The notes beneath the pieces were generated by a model. That model was given only the letters and a program-made list of their open reading frames with translations. It was not told the origin of the DNA and did not search any database. This document shows positions 44,531 through 53,747 of a stretch of DNA of 64,000 bases, piece after piece. The translations under genes were made by a program, and so were the position numbers. Source of the stretch: Enterovibrio sp045679545 (GTDB lineage Bacteria; Pseudomonadota; Gammaproteobacteria; Enterobacterales; Vibrionaceae); the NCBI RefSeq assembly GCF_045679545.1, contig NZ_CP166195.1, positions 496,001-560,000 on the forward strand. The letters run 5' to 3'. The stretch's first letter is position 1. The number at the start of each line of letters is the position of its first letter.

Positions 44531-47500
44531 ATGCGCTCACACCTCCTCCTTTCTAGCCCCGAGTCTCGTCATACAATTGCCCAGCTGTTTATAAGTGGCG
44601 GTGCTGTGATCATTCTTTTGCTACTGACCTTTCTTTGGTTCTATCGCGCCATCCATCAAGATACTGAACTGAAAATGAACTATTTCTTACAGGCCGAGAT
44701 GAGCAGTTTGAATAGCGCTATCAGCGATTGGCAAGAACACAGAGAAAGAGAATTACAAATCATTGTCCGAGACAAACAAGTACGAAGAATACTGTCGGAC
44801 AGTGGTATCTATGACGGCAGGGAGCTTCACAGTACGGACTTCATATACACCGCTTTTGAACGTTATGCTGACAGCTTTCAATTTGATAATCTTGCCGTTT
44901 TCTCCCCAAAAGGAGAGCTAGTATTAAGCCTGAAACCCGACAATCTCGAGTTACTCAGACAGGCCTACATTCGCCATGCAAGCGTCATTCAATCCCAACA
45001 AACGTATATCTCCGCACCAGAAATACTGACTGACAATGAAGCCGCCTCCATCACGATGGGCACAGTGCTACAAAATACCGACAACCAAAGCCATTCACCA
45101 ATATTGTTAGTGATACGAGACACCCACGATTTCGACAAACTGTTCGTGACACAAGAAGCAGGCCCCACTCGTTTAACATTTGCTGTGAATACCGACGGGG
45201 AAGTCATCTCATCGCCAGCAGATTCATTTGCGCTGCCTACTCGCCTTGAAGTCGCGCCTTCGCCTGACGAGAACAATATCCCCACTCCTTCAGACTTAAT
45301 GGCGTCTACATCAAAAACGTTCATGATAAACACGCTTGGATTTCGTGGTCACTTACCAGAGCAATCCATTGGTATTTGGCAGTGGCACAGCACTTACCCT
45401 GTTGGTCTTGTGATTGAATTCAGAGCAGACAAGGCGCTAAGTGTCGTTACTTATACGCGCACCTATTTGGCCATTGCGTTTCTGATTGTTTCCCTCGCGT
45501 TTTCAATTTTCTTGTGGCGACACGCCAAATCTGTTCTAAAAATCGGTTTTAGCCAACGCTACTTGGAATCCATCCTTCTCAATTACGCTGACGGCGTCAT
45601 TGTTGTGGATGAATCTGGTCATACCGTCTCCGTGAATGAGCGTGCGAAAACACTGATCGGTCTTCCACAGAACATCCCACGCAATGGCCCATTGGCCGGT
45701 CTAAGATCCAGCCACAACACGGCGTTAATTGATGTGCTAGAAAATGCAAAAGAACGCGCACTTGAACATGGCGATTTCAATAAAATTCAGAGACAAGGAA
45801 AAGATGCAGATGCCATCTACCTAAATATAAAAGCGAAAAAACAGCAGATCAGTGACAGTTTTTACGTGGTGATCAATATTCGGGACATCACCCAACAGTC
45901 AAACACCGAGGCCACACTAAGCAGAAGCAATGCGCTTTATTCTGTATTCAACACGGTGCAAGACATGTACATGACCACGGGGAATTCAGAGCGCTCTTTC
46001 AAAAAAGCACTGGTGGTTTTGGCAACCTTCACAGAAAGCAAAGTCACCGCCATGCTAGAGATAAAAAAGGGTGAACAGACACTGTTATTTAAACATCAAG
46101 TCGCAGGGCTTGTCAGCGACTTCTCCGCGCTTCCTAAACATCTTCTGCCGTTCGCAGAGTCGGCGATTTCCCTGCGCCGCACGGAGTATTCATCTTTACA
46201 TCAAAATGATGACGTCGACGATGAGGGCTTTTTTCCCAACTATGCTCTGTTGCCTTTAATCACTAAAGGGGAAGCCATTGGTGTCATTGTGTTGGCTGGG
46301 CGAGAGCTACCGTATTCGGAAGAGCACATCAACTGGATTGCCCCCGTGGTAAAGAGCATTTGCAGCATGTTGTATTCCGACAAGCAAACGCAACTTAACC
46401 AAGAAGTAAATGAAGCGCTAATAAAAACCAAAGAAGAAGCGGAACAAGCCAATGAGGCGAAATCTAATTTCTTGGCCATGATGAGCCACGAAATACGCAC
46501 ACCGATCAATGGCATTATTGGAATGTCGGAAGTGTTAGACCATACACAGTTGTCCTATGAACAACGCCACTATAACGACACCATTTCAATCTCTGCGAAT
46601 GCCCTTCTTGATATCATCAACGACGTTCTCGATTTATCAAAAATCGAAGCCGGAAAGATGTCGATCCGAGAAGAGACCTTCTTGGTGAATGAACTGATGG
46701 AAAACGTCACCAATATTGTGGCGCCTCGTGTTAAAGAAGGGGTCAGTTTCACATCGTTTACCGATCCTGAATTACCGCCAGAAATCACATCAGATTTTGG
46801 CAAACTCAGACAGATTTTGGTCAATATTGCTGGCAACGCAGCTAAATTTACCGATACCGGTTTCGTGGATGTTTCCATTGTTCAACTCCACCGCTCCGCC
46901 AGTCACTGTGCTATTGAAATCACAGTGACGGACACGGGTATAGGCATTAGTAAGGACAACCTCGATAAAGTATTCGAAAACTTTTCCCAAATTGATAATT
47001 CCAGCAAGCGGCGCTATCAAGGCACGGGGCTTGGCTTGCCCATTTGCCGCAAGTTTGTTGATCTGCTTGGTGGAGAGATCAGCGCAAAAAGTGAGATAGG
47101 CCGAGGTTCATCGTTCTCAACACGTCTAACAGTCAGTATTCCTGAAAGTGACCACGCGATTCCAGCACAATCTGAAATATTAAAGCCTCACCGAATGCTA
47201 TTAGTCTCTCGTTGCGTCAGTCAAATAACGAACATTCAAAAATACCTCGATTTCCATGGTATACAAACTGTCATTGCTCGAGATAATAATTCGGCCATAC
47301 GTGCTCTTGAGCAATCGGCAGGCTTTAGTGTGACTGTGATAGATCACACCTTATCACTCGATGAACTCCAAGCGCCGCTAACGTCATCAAACCAAACCAA
47401 ACACGTCTTATATTTAGCAGACGTCAAAGGATTCTTAACCCAAAACAATCTGCCTATTTCAGCGGTGCTTACCGCCCCCTTCAATATTTTCAATCTCACC

Positions 47501-48535
47501 CAAGCACTTGAGAGTATCCTCTCTCTTGACCAGCAAGGGTTGTCACGCGACGAAATCTATCGTCATATGACGCATCAAGAGCACACCTCAAAACGACCTG
47601 ATGACACATTGCTGCGAAGCGGCCTGTCTATTTTGGTGGCAGAAGACCATCCTGTTAATCAGGAGCTGATTGCAACTGTACTCAAAAATCTGGGGTGCAA
47701 AACAACCATCGCCGAGAACGGCGCGATTGCGTTCGAACGATTTATGGCAAACCGCTATGACATGGTGTTTATGGATTGCCAAATGCCAGTGATGGATGGC
47801 TATGAAGCCACCCGGAAAATACGCCAGTTAGAAACGGAGAATAACCTTCCACCTATCCCTATCATTGCCATGACCGCAAACGCACTGGTTGGCGACCGAG
47901 AACGTTGTTTGGAGGAAGGGATGACTGAATACATCTCTAAGCCATTCAAGCAACAGGCCCTAATTACGATGATGAACAGCTTGATGCCTGCACTTGGCGA
48001 ATCAATTGGCAGTAGCATTGGTGATAGCACTGTTGATAGCAGTGGTGATAGCAGTGACGTCGCCAGCGATGCTGAAACGAACGCAGAGCTCCCCCCTGTT
48101 GAAGGCGTAGTAGCGTCATCACCGATGCGCTCTCCAGCATCAGAATTAGTAGACGTCGCAGAACAGCATGACAACACAGCCACTATTCAAGTGGAAAACA
48201 CTTCCTCGCTGTTCGATCTCAGTACACTGAAAGAAACCACAGGCGACGATCCTGCGCTCATTGGGATGTTAATCGACCGCTACTTGGAATCACAAGAAAA
48301 CGACATGGCAGCGCTTGTAGATGCATGGAACAGCGCCCAATTCGTTGATGTGAAAAAGATCGCGCACAAAATGAAAGGGGCCGCATTAATGGTGGGGGCT
48401 GTTGATTTTGGGAGTCTGTGTAAAGAGCTTGAGCAATATGATTTTGAAAACAATAGCTTGCCAGAAGGCTTATTTGAAAAGGCGCAGAAAAAATCCGCAT
48501 TTTTATGCCAAAAAATGCTCGAATCAAAGCCGTAG
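44531..48535 (+). CDS. Large membrane hybrid histidine kinase with HPt domain
   Basis: A 1334-residue inner-membrane sensor. Helices near 20-40 and 310-330 enclose a periplasmic sensor of about 270 residues of Cache-like appearance. Then: PAS (LLNYADGVIVVDESGHTVS), a GAF-like region (about 485-620), HisKA with His653 in MMSHEIRTPING, ATPase with TDTGIGISKDN and GTGLGLPICR, a degenerate receiver-like domain without a phospho-acceptor, an intact receiver (MVFMDCQMPVMDGYEATRKI), a Ser/Asp-rich linker and an HPt domain (KIAHKMKGAALMVGA). The HPt histidine could pass phosphate to the hemerythrin regulator encoded just upstream. GAGG precedes the ATG. Confidence 0.93.
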   Translation: MRSHLLLSSPESRHTIAQLFISGGAVIILLLLTFLWFYRAIHQDTELKMNYFLQAEMSSLNSAISDWQEHRERELQIIVRDKQVRRILSDSGIYDGRELHSTDFIYTAFERYADSFQFDNLAVFSPKGELVLSLKPDNLELLRQAYIRHASVIQSQQTYISAPEILTDNEAASITMGTVLQNTDNQSHSPILLVIRDTHDFDKLFVTQEAGPTRLTFAVNTDGEVISSPADSFALPTRLEVAPSPDENNIPTPSDLMASTSKTFMINTLGFRGHLPEQSIGIWQWHSTYPVGLVIEFRADKALSVVTYTRTYLAIAFLIVSLAFSIFLWRHAKSVLKIGFSQRYLESILLNYADGVIVVDESGHTVSVNERAKTLIGLPQNIPRNGPLAGLRSSHNTALIDVLENAKERALEHGDFNKIQRQGKDADAIYLNIKAKKQQISDSFYVVINIRDITQQSNTEATLSRSNALYSVFNTVQDMYMTTGNSERSFKKALVVLATFTESKVTAMLEIKKGEQTLLFKHQVAGLVSDFSALPKHLLPFAESAISLRRTEYSSLHQNDDVDDEGFFPNYALLPLITKGEAIGVIVLAGRELPYSEEHINWIAPVVKSICSMLYSDKQTQLNQEVNEALIKTKEEAEQANEAKSNFLAMMSHEIRTPINGIIGMSEVLDHTQLSYEQRHYNDTISISANALLDIINDVLDLSKIEAGKMSIREETFLVNELMENVTNIVAPRVKEGVSFTSFTDPELPPEITSDFGKLRQILVNIAGNAAKFTDTGFVDVSIVQLHRSASHCAIEITVTDTGIGISKDNLDKVFENFSQIDNSSKRRYQGTGLGLPICRKFVDLLGGEISAKSEIGRGSSFSTRLTVSIPESDHAIPAQSEILKPHRMLLVSRCVSQITNIQKYLDFHGIQTVIARDNNSAIRALEQSAGFSVTVIDHTLSLDELQAPLTSSNQTKHVLYLADVKGFLTQNNLPISAVLTAPFNIFNLTQALESILSLDQQGLSRDEIYRHMTHQEHTSKRPDDTLLRSGLSILVAEDHPVNQELIATVLKNLGCKTTIAENGAIAFERFMANRYDMVFMDCQMPVMDGYEATRKIRQLETENNLPPIPIIAMTANALVGDRERCLEEGMTEYISKPFKQQALITMMNSLMPALGESIGSSIGDSTVDSSGDSSDVASDAETNAELPPVEGVVASSPMRSPASELVDVAEQHDNTATIQVENTSSLFDLSTLKETTGDDPALIGMLIDRYLESQENDMAALVDAWNSAQFVDVKKIAHKMKGAALMVGAVDFGSLCKELEQYDFENNSLPEGLFEKAQKKSAFLCQKMLESKP

Positions 48536-48716
48536 TAGAGCATTGGAAATTATGCAAGCTTGAAAAGGTTGCTTTTTAAGCCCTTTTTGTAAAGATTGCT
48601 AACTAAGCTCCACTATCTTCAGCCCAGCCTAGGCAAATGGGCATTTTTTAATTAATTTTAAGACAAATAATAAAAAACATAATTTCAATAAATTAAAAAT
48701 TTTTAGAGAGTACGCT

Positions 48717-49055
48717 ATGCCGACTGTTATTCATTTTCCAACCGAAAATGTGCCACCCGCGCCGGAGACATGCGCGTTAACGGATCTGATCCGCGATGAG
48801 CTTTGCCACCTAAGCTCAAGTGAATATATGGTGAATTGCATCCTTGAAAGAATGAAGCCCTTTATCGCCACCTTAGATTGCGATTTGGAGTTAGATGTGG
48901 AAATTACCCCAGAGAATGAAGAAGGTGTGATGCAAATGATCCCTTCTGTTCAATCACTGCAAGCGCGTTTTGACGGCATCATCTCTGAAATTATTTCTGA
49001 ACGCATATTGCATGAGATTCATCTTTTTCACATTGAACGCGCGTCAAAGCTTTGA
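48717..49055 (+). CDS. Small protein of unknown function
   Basis: A 112-residue acidic cytoplasmic protein that I do not recognise. It has no signal peptide or membrane helix. It begins MPTVIHFPTENVPPAPETC and is predicted mainly helical with a strand-like DLELDVEITPE in the middle and amphipathic FDGIISEIISERILHEIHLF near the end. AGAG lies before the ATG in a very A/T-rich leader. Its own terminator follows, so it is probably not cotranscribed with the polysaccharide genes. Confidence 0.68.
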   Translation: MPTVIHFPTENVPPAPETCALTDLIRDELCHLSSSEYMVNCILERMKPFIATLDCDLELDVEITPENEEGVMQMIPSVQSLQARFDGIISEIISERILHEIHLFHIERASKL

Positions 49056-49482
49056 TAGCAAACACTCTGATAACAAAAGATCTGTCGCTCTATCGTCAAA
49101 GCGGAAACAGCAAACAATCTCACTAGAATTAACAAAAACGAGGAGAAGGCTAAGACTTCTTCTCGTTCTTTTTTAGAGTCATTTTGCGAAAAGCGCATTT
49201 GGACACCTCGCAGTTTGCAACCATCCCCTTAGCCAAGCAGGTATGATTATTCATTTTTTCTCGGCGAGCACAAACACACCTTCCTCGACAATTTTTTGTC
49301 AGTAACGTATCAAGATTTTCCTATACCGCACATTATTAGCGACATTTCGTCCCAACACGCTCATTAACTAATACACTTATCACTAGCCTCAACAATGAGA
49401 TACCGGGTCAATTTATATACAAATGTTGTTTTGGCGCAACAATTGCATTTACCAGGTATAAATCATTGTGTCAGGAGGCACT
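49056..49482. other. Intergenic region ahead of the Alg44-like gene
   Basis: About 430 bases containing the terminator at 49137-49174 and then roughly 300 bases with no credible gene, presumably the promoter and control region of the Alg44/Alg8-like pair. A short inverted element TTGTT-N7-AACAA lies near 49425, but no known regulator box was recognised. Confidence 0.55.
49137..49174 (+). terminator. Strong terminator after the small unknown gene
   Basis: AACGAGGAGAAG and CTTCTTCTCGTT make a 12-bp stem (one G-U pair) around a 7-base loop, followed by C and seven T. Confidence 0.9.
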
Positions 49483-51069
49483 ATGGGAGTAGCAGCGATA
49501 AGCACAGGTTCGATTCATACTTTTCAATCTCGTTCTGGTGCGCGAAAATTTCCACGAATTGAATTTTCCGCACAAATCGAAATTGATGGTGTCCTCTACC
49601 CGACAAAGGAATGGAGTGTCGGTGGTTTCTCCATTGATGATGAAAAATATCCAGGAAAGAAAGGCGATAAACACCACGGACACCTCTGTTTCGAACTCCC
49701 TGTTGGCCGTTTTTCTACCCCTGTTCAATTCGAGGTGATGCGTGCTAGCGAGAAAGGCTATGCGCTCGGTTGCCAATTCTATTCTCTAAATTCCGGCCAC
49801 CAAAAAACACTGCAGAGTATTGTTGATACCTATCTGACAGGCGAAACCATTTCTCTTGAAAGTGTTACGTCATATGGTGTGAAAGCCCAGCTTCACGAAG
49901 AAGAAGTGAAGCGCATGCAACAAAACTGGTGGCGCTTTGCCATTGTCGCACTGGTATCTGTCGCTTTAGTGATCACTGCTGCGCTGATGGTTCAATCCCG
50001 TATTTTGTCTATCGCGTCAGCACATGCGGCTGTCAGCCAACCTGTACTTACTCAACGCAGCTACAACAACGGCGTACTCAGACTTGGTGACTACAAGCCC
50101 GGGCAGTTAGTGAAGAAAGGAGAATTACTGTTCACTGTCTTTACGGAAGAAGGTACCGATCTTCTCGCCAAAGATACCCAGGCGTTAAGCAGCATCAACA
50201 GTGAAATTAGCTACTTGCAGACGCTATTACGTCAAAGCAAAGAATCCGTTGCGCGTTACAACTCCCGCCTTTTCAAAGAGCTTCAGATCCTCGCGGAAAA
50301 ACGCGAATTATTAGTACAAGAACTTGCGACGCGTGAGCAAATTTTAGCGCTTTATAATACCGGGGTAAAAAGAGGTACGGTTGATGCTGTTTCTCGTGAA
50401 CTCGAACGGGTTGAAACATTTGAGATCAAACGTGCAATCCTTAGCATGGATGCAGAGATGGAGGAAATTGAAAACCAGCTTGACCAAATTTTAATCGGTT
50501 CGCCTCCTCGTGAAGCACAAGCGGACATGAAATCTCCGTTTGAGATTCAGAACAAGCTTGAAATATTGGTCACCAAGAAAGACCGGATCCTCGAAGAGAT
50601 CGAAAGGCTGAAGACACGTGGTCTCGCTTATGCGCCATGTAATTGCTATATCGTGACCATCAATGCCTCTGATGGACAAGTCGTCCAAACCGGTACTTCA
50701 GTGTTTGAGTTGTCTCCTGTCGCCCAACAAAACCGCACAGCGCGATCCATCTTGGCGCTGATGCCGCTTGAAGGCGCCGAGCTATTGAAGATCGGTATGC
50801 CTGTAGAATATCGACTCGCCAGTAGAGATGAAAAATTGGTCGGCACTATCGATCACATTCAATACTACAGCGCATCTAACAGCGACATCTACAACGAAGA
50901 AGGCGAGTCACTCAGCGGTTTACCCAAGACCCTTCCGAGGCTTCAGCAGTACACCTTGATTAAGGTGCTGCCTTCAGAATTAGACCGTGACTCTATCGTC
51001 AATGAGCCCGCCACTGTGATTGCCACTGTGAGCTGGAAAGACATCTTCAAACATTGGTTTAACCTATGA
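49483..51069 (+). CDS. Alg44-like PilZ/membrane-fusion protein of a polysaccharide synthase
   Basis: A 528-residue protein laid out like Alg44, the c-di-GMP receptor of alginate synthase. A PilZ domain comes first: RKFPR gives the RxxxR arginines and EWSVGG nearly matches [D/N]xSxxG, with Glu in the first place. One membrane helix follows (WRFAIVALVSVALVITAALM), then a periplasmic membrane-fusion part with a lipoyl-like half (GDYKPGQLVKKGELLFTVFT), a long coiled-coil hairpin (about 240-370) and a C-terminal beta domain. The start is the ATG at 49483 with GGAGG just before; the GTG at 49468 lies inside that ribosome binding site. It overlaps the glycosyltransferase gene by four bases. Order is Alg44-like first, the reverse of the alginate operon. 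Confidence 0.88.
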   Translation: MGVAAISTGSIHTFQSRSGARKFPRIEFSAQIEIDGVLYPTKEWSVGGFSIDDEKYPGKKGDKHHGHLCFELPVGRFSTPVQFEVMRASEKGYALGCQFYSLNSGHQKTLQSIVDTYLTGETISLESVTSYGVKAQLHEEEVKRMQQNWWRFAIVALVSVALVITAALMVQSRILSIASAHAAVSQPVLTQRSYNNGVLRLGDYKPGQLVKKGELLFTVFTEEGTDLLAKDTQALSSINSEISYLQTLLRQSKESVARYNSRLFKELQILAEKRELLVQELATREQILALYNTGVKRGTVDAVSRELERVETFEIKRAILSMDAEMEEIENQLDQILIGSPPREAQADMKSPFEIQNKLEILVTKKDRILEEIERLKTRGLAYAPCNCYIVTINASDGQVVQTGTSVFELSPVAQQNRTARSILALMPLEGAELLKIGMPVEYRLASRDEKLVGTIDHIQYYSASNSDIYNEEGESLSGLPKTLPRLQQYTLIKVLPSELDRDSIVNEPATVIATVSWKDIFKHWFNL

Positions 51070-52574
51070 ACGTCGACAAGCTGGTTGTTAAGAACTTCCA
51101 CCGTGATGACCCCAGTCATGTCACGATCTTATGGTGGTTGTTCTTTGCCGCATTCCTGTTGGGGTTATGGGCGCTCTACACCCTCTTACCCGCCGACAAA
51201 GTGCAGCCCGAAGTGCTTTATACCCTTGGTGTTATCGGCCTATGGCGCTATGGCTGGAAAAGCATCCACCTTATGCGAGGACTCTATTATCAATATGTAC
51301 GTTACCCCGCGCTATCAAGCTTGGCGGACATGACGCAAAAACCCAGCGAAATTCTTCTTGTTATCCCGTGTTACAGAACAACGCCAGAGATCAGTGCGCC
51401 TGTTTTTAAAGCACTTATTGATGAAATTGGTAATTTTGGTGTTGCGTGTCGTGCGGTAGCCTGTGTCACGGATGAAGCCGACCTCAATATCATCGAATCG
51501 CAATTTAACAAACTACAGCAACGCGTTCCCGTCAGTCTTTACATCATTGATCAAGACGGTAGCGGCAAGCGAAATACCATGGCAGATGCGCTCACCCTTC
51601 TGGCCGAAGAGCGGCCCGTGTCGAAAGACAGCATCCTGATTTTAATGGATGGTGACACGGTATTACCTGAAGGGATTTTGACCAAGGTATCAGGTTTTCT
51701 GATGCGTTATCATGACCTCGGCGCTCTCACCACTCACAACAAGCCGATTGTGAAAGGAAACTCTCTGACTCGACAATGGTATCGTCAGCGAATGGCGCAA
51801 CGACACTTTTACATGAGTTCTTTAAGCCTGACTTACCGCGTTTTGGTGCTGACAGGTCGCTTTTCAGCATACCGCGCCTCGTTGGCGCTATCCCCCGACT
51901 TTATTGACAGCCTTCGGTATGACCATGTGAAACACTGGCGTTATGGACGCATACGCATGTTGACGGGGGACGACAAAAGCACCTGGTTCTTTGTCTTAAA
52001 AGAACAATGGAAAATGCTCTACCTCCCCGATGTTTCTGTCACCTGTTTAGAAGATGCCCCATCCGGCAGTTTCGTCAAAACCAGCATGTCTTTAATGACA
52101 CGTTGGTACGGCAACATGTTGAGAAGTAACATTCGCGCCATTCAACTTGGCCCCAGAAAAGCAGGATGGTTTTTATGGTTTTGCTTGTTGGATCAACGCA
52201 TCAGTATGTGGACAACTTTAATAGGCCCCTCATTAGCCTTGGTAGTAGCCACCTATATGGGCACCAAAGTCGTCATTGCCTACCTGTTTTGGGTTATTGC
52301 GACACGAAGTGCAAACGTGCTACTTATCTCGATACAATCAGGACAGTTCCATCCCATTTTCGTCCCTTTGCTGTGGTACGAACAATTGGTGGGATCTTTG
52401 GTTAAGGTCTACCTATTTTTCCACCCCAACATCCAACGTTGGACTCGTCAGGGCATTGATGGGAAAACGGAAGATAACTCGATATCTCAAAGGATTAAGC
52501 GATGGCTCCCACATTTGCAAACCACCGCTGCATTCAGCGCACTGCTCATTTTCGTGATGTGGCTTTATGGGTGA
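51066..52574 (+). CDS. Alg8-like processive family 2 glycosyltransferase
   Basis: A 502-residue inner-membrane glycosyltransferase resembling Alg8, the mannuronan polymerase. Two N-terminal helices lead into RYGWKSIHLMRGLYYQYVRYP, then the GT2 core: ILLVIPCYRTTPEI, ILMDGDTVLPEG (DxD-type), LTGRFSAYRA, HWRYGRIRMLTGDDKS and RWYGNMLRSN, followed by DQRISMWTTLIGPS and further helices. These match Alg8 more than cellulose synthases, and QxxRW is replaced by the Alg8-like MTRWYGN. It overlaps the Alg44-like gene by four bases. No epimerase, lyase, acetylation or outer-membrane export genes follow, so the sugar polymer is unknown. Confidence 0.88.
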   Translation: MNVDKLVVKNFHRDDPSHVTILWWLFFAAFLLGLWALYTLLPADKVQPEVLYTLGVIGLWRYGWKSIHLMRGLYYQYVRYPALSSLADMTQKPSEILLVIPCYRTTPEISAPVFKALIDEIGNFGVACRAVACVTDEADLNIIESQFNKLQQRVPVSLYIIDQDGSGKRNTMADALTLLAEERPVSKDSILILMDGDTVLPEGILTKVSGFLMRYHDLGALTTHNKPIVKGNSLTRQWYRQRMAQRHFYMSSLSLTYRVLVLTGRFSAYRASLALSPDFIDSLRYDHVKHWRYGRIRMLTGDDKSTWFFVLKEQWKMLYLPDVSVTCLEDAPSGSFVKTSMSLMTRWYGNMLRSNIRAIQLGPRKAGWFLWFCLLDQRISMWTTLIGPSLALVVATYMGTKVVIAYLFWVIATRSANVLLISIQSGQFHPIFVPLLWYEQLVGSLVKVYLFFHPNIQRWTRQGIDGKTEDNSISQRIKRWLPHLQTTAAFSALLIFVMWLYG

Positions 52575-52888
52575 CAGCGATACGCCTTAGCGAGAAATGT
52601 CACTGAGCTAGCAAAGGGTCGAGGGGGGTAAAGTAGAACGGTATCCGCATCGAGCATCATCGCTCTATTTCGCAATTCGTTTACTGCCCCTGCCGTCAGC
52701 ACATCATCAGCAATCAACCAAAAGTCATACCAATGCCCTTCTGAACTCACGACAACTCCTTTGTCTTCGCAGTCTGTCATTTCCAGCGTATCACCCCATA
52801 ACACATCAATATTTTCACTGTCCGGCTCTGCGGTTGTCACACACGCTGAGAGTAAAAATGGAACAAGAAGTGACAGCCATTTCTTCAT
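52575..52888 (-). CDS. DUF4156-type small lipoprotein
   Basis: A roughly 107-residue outer-envelope lipoprotein. MKKWLSLLVPFLLSAC gives lipidation at Cys16. The mature part has the family pattern: a conserved Cys and Gly (MTDCEDKGVVVSSEGHWYDF), VLTAGAVNELRNRAMMLDAD and a C-terminal AYRCHP. Function unknown. The ATG at 52888 with AGAGAA upstream is preferred over the 145-residue frame from 53002, whose extra residues are not signal-like. The reading frame ends inside or next to the end of the glycosyltransferase gene (convergent). Confidence 0.78.
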
Positions 52889-53040
52889 GATTTTCTCTAC
52901 GTTTATTATCAAGTTAAGTGCAAACAGTATATGCACTTCATTCTGCACTTGCGATATTTTCAAGATGCAATCGTCATAATTGATACGGACATCATGTATC
53001 AAAACGCACTTGCTCTCCCGTTGATCTCACTCTAGAATAA

Positions 53041-53060
53041 TACTGTGCATATATACAGTA
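53041..53060 (+). promoter_or_regulatory. LexA box ahead of the imu cassette
   Basis: CTGTGCATATATACAG at 53043-53058 fits the gammaproteobacterial CTG-N10-CAG LexA consensus, with outer TA/TA bases extending the palindrome. It lies 10 bases before the imuA ATG and would repress the cassette until DNA damage. Confidence 0.9.
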
Positions 53061-53069
53061 TTATTAGTT

Positions 53070-53747
53070 ATGATGGATAGCATTCTCGCATTACATTCTG
53101 GGATCTGGACAGCGAACCGCCTCTACCAACCCAAGACAAATTTTCGTCCCAGTGGCCATGCCATGATTGACGAAAAACTAGATGGAGGTTGGCCTGAATC
53201 CGGCGTGGTTGAGCTACAACTGCCTTGCTTTGGCATTGGTGAACTCCGCTTGGTGTTGCCTGCCATCGCGCATGCACTCAAAGACACTCAACTCGTGGTA
53301 TTTGCTTCACCACCCGGCGATCTCAACCCGATTGCCTTGCGCCAAGCCAAACTTGATTTGAACAAAGTGGTCATCTTGAATGCCTCTTTACCGTCAACAT
53401 TATGGTGCGTTGAACAAGCACTAAAAAGTGGCTGTTGTCGCGCCGCCGTCTTATGGGGGAAATCATTGTCAGTCACACACGCAAGGCGCTTACAATTGGC
53501 AGCAACCGAGAATGACTGCTTGCTGTTTATGTTCACGCATACAAAAAGTACGCAGGGTCTTCCAATCAGTTGCCGACTGGCCGTGACACCATCAGAAAAT
53601 GGACTGACGGTGAATGTTGTTAAGCGTCGTGGGCTACCTGTTCCACCTTTTTCACTCACGCTTCCTGCGGTTTACAGTACCTATGCGCGCCATAATGCGC
53701 CACACACTGACTCAGCCAGTACCAACGTCATACCGCTGTTTCGCTAA
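53070..53747 (+). CDS. imuA: ImuA, SOS mutagenesis accessory protein
   Basis: A 225-residue RecA-like protein needed with ImuB and DnaE2 for damage-induced mutagenesis. Matching features: an N-terminal IWTANRLYQPK, DEKLDGGWPESGVVEL, then VVFASPPGDLNPIALRQAKL and LWCVEQALKSGCCRAAVLWG. The C-terminus carries LPISCRLAVTPSENGLTVNVVKRRG split over two strands. It begins just after the LexA box with hardly any leader, so no proper ribosome binding site is visible. It overlaps imuB by one base (TAATG). Confidence 0.9.
   Translation: MMDSILALHSGIWTANRLYQPKTNFRPSGHAMIDEKLDGGWPESGVVELQLPCFGIGELRLVLPAIAHALKDTQLVVFASPPGDLNPIALRQAKLDLNKVVILNASLPSTLWCVEQALKSGCCRAAVLWGKSLSVTHARRLQLAATENDCLLFMFTHTKSTQGLPISCRLAVTPSENGLTVNVVKRRGLPVPPFSLTLPAVYSTYARHNAPHTDSASTNVIPLFR

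Noticed and set aside
48717..52574. A full alginate biosynthesis cluster
   Set aside because: Only Alg44-like and Alg8-like genes are present; no AlgE, AlgK, AlgG, AlgX, AlgL or acetylation genes lie on either side.
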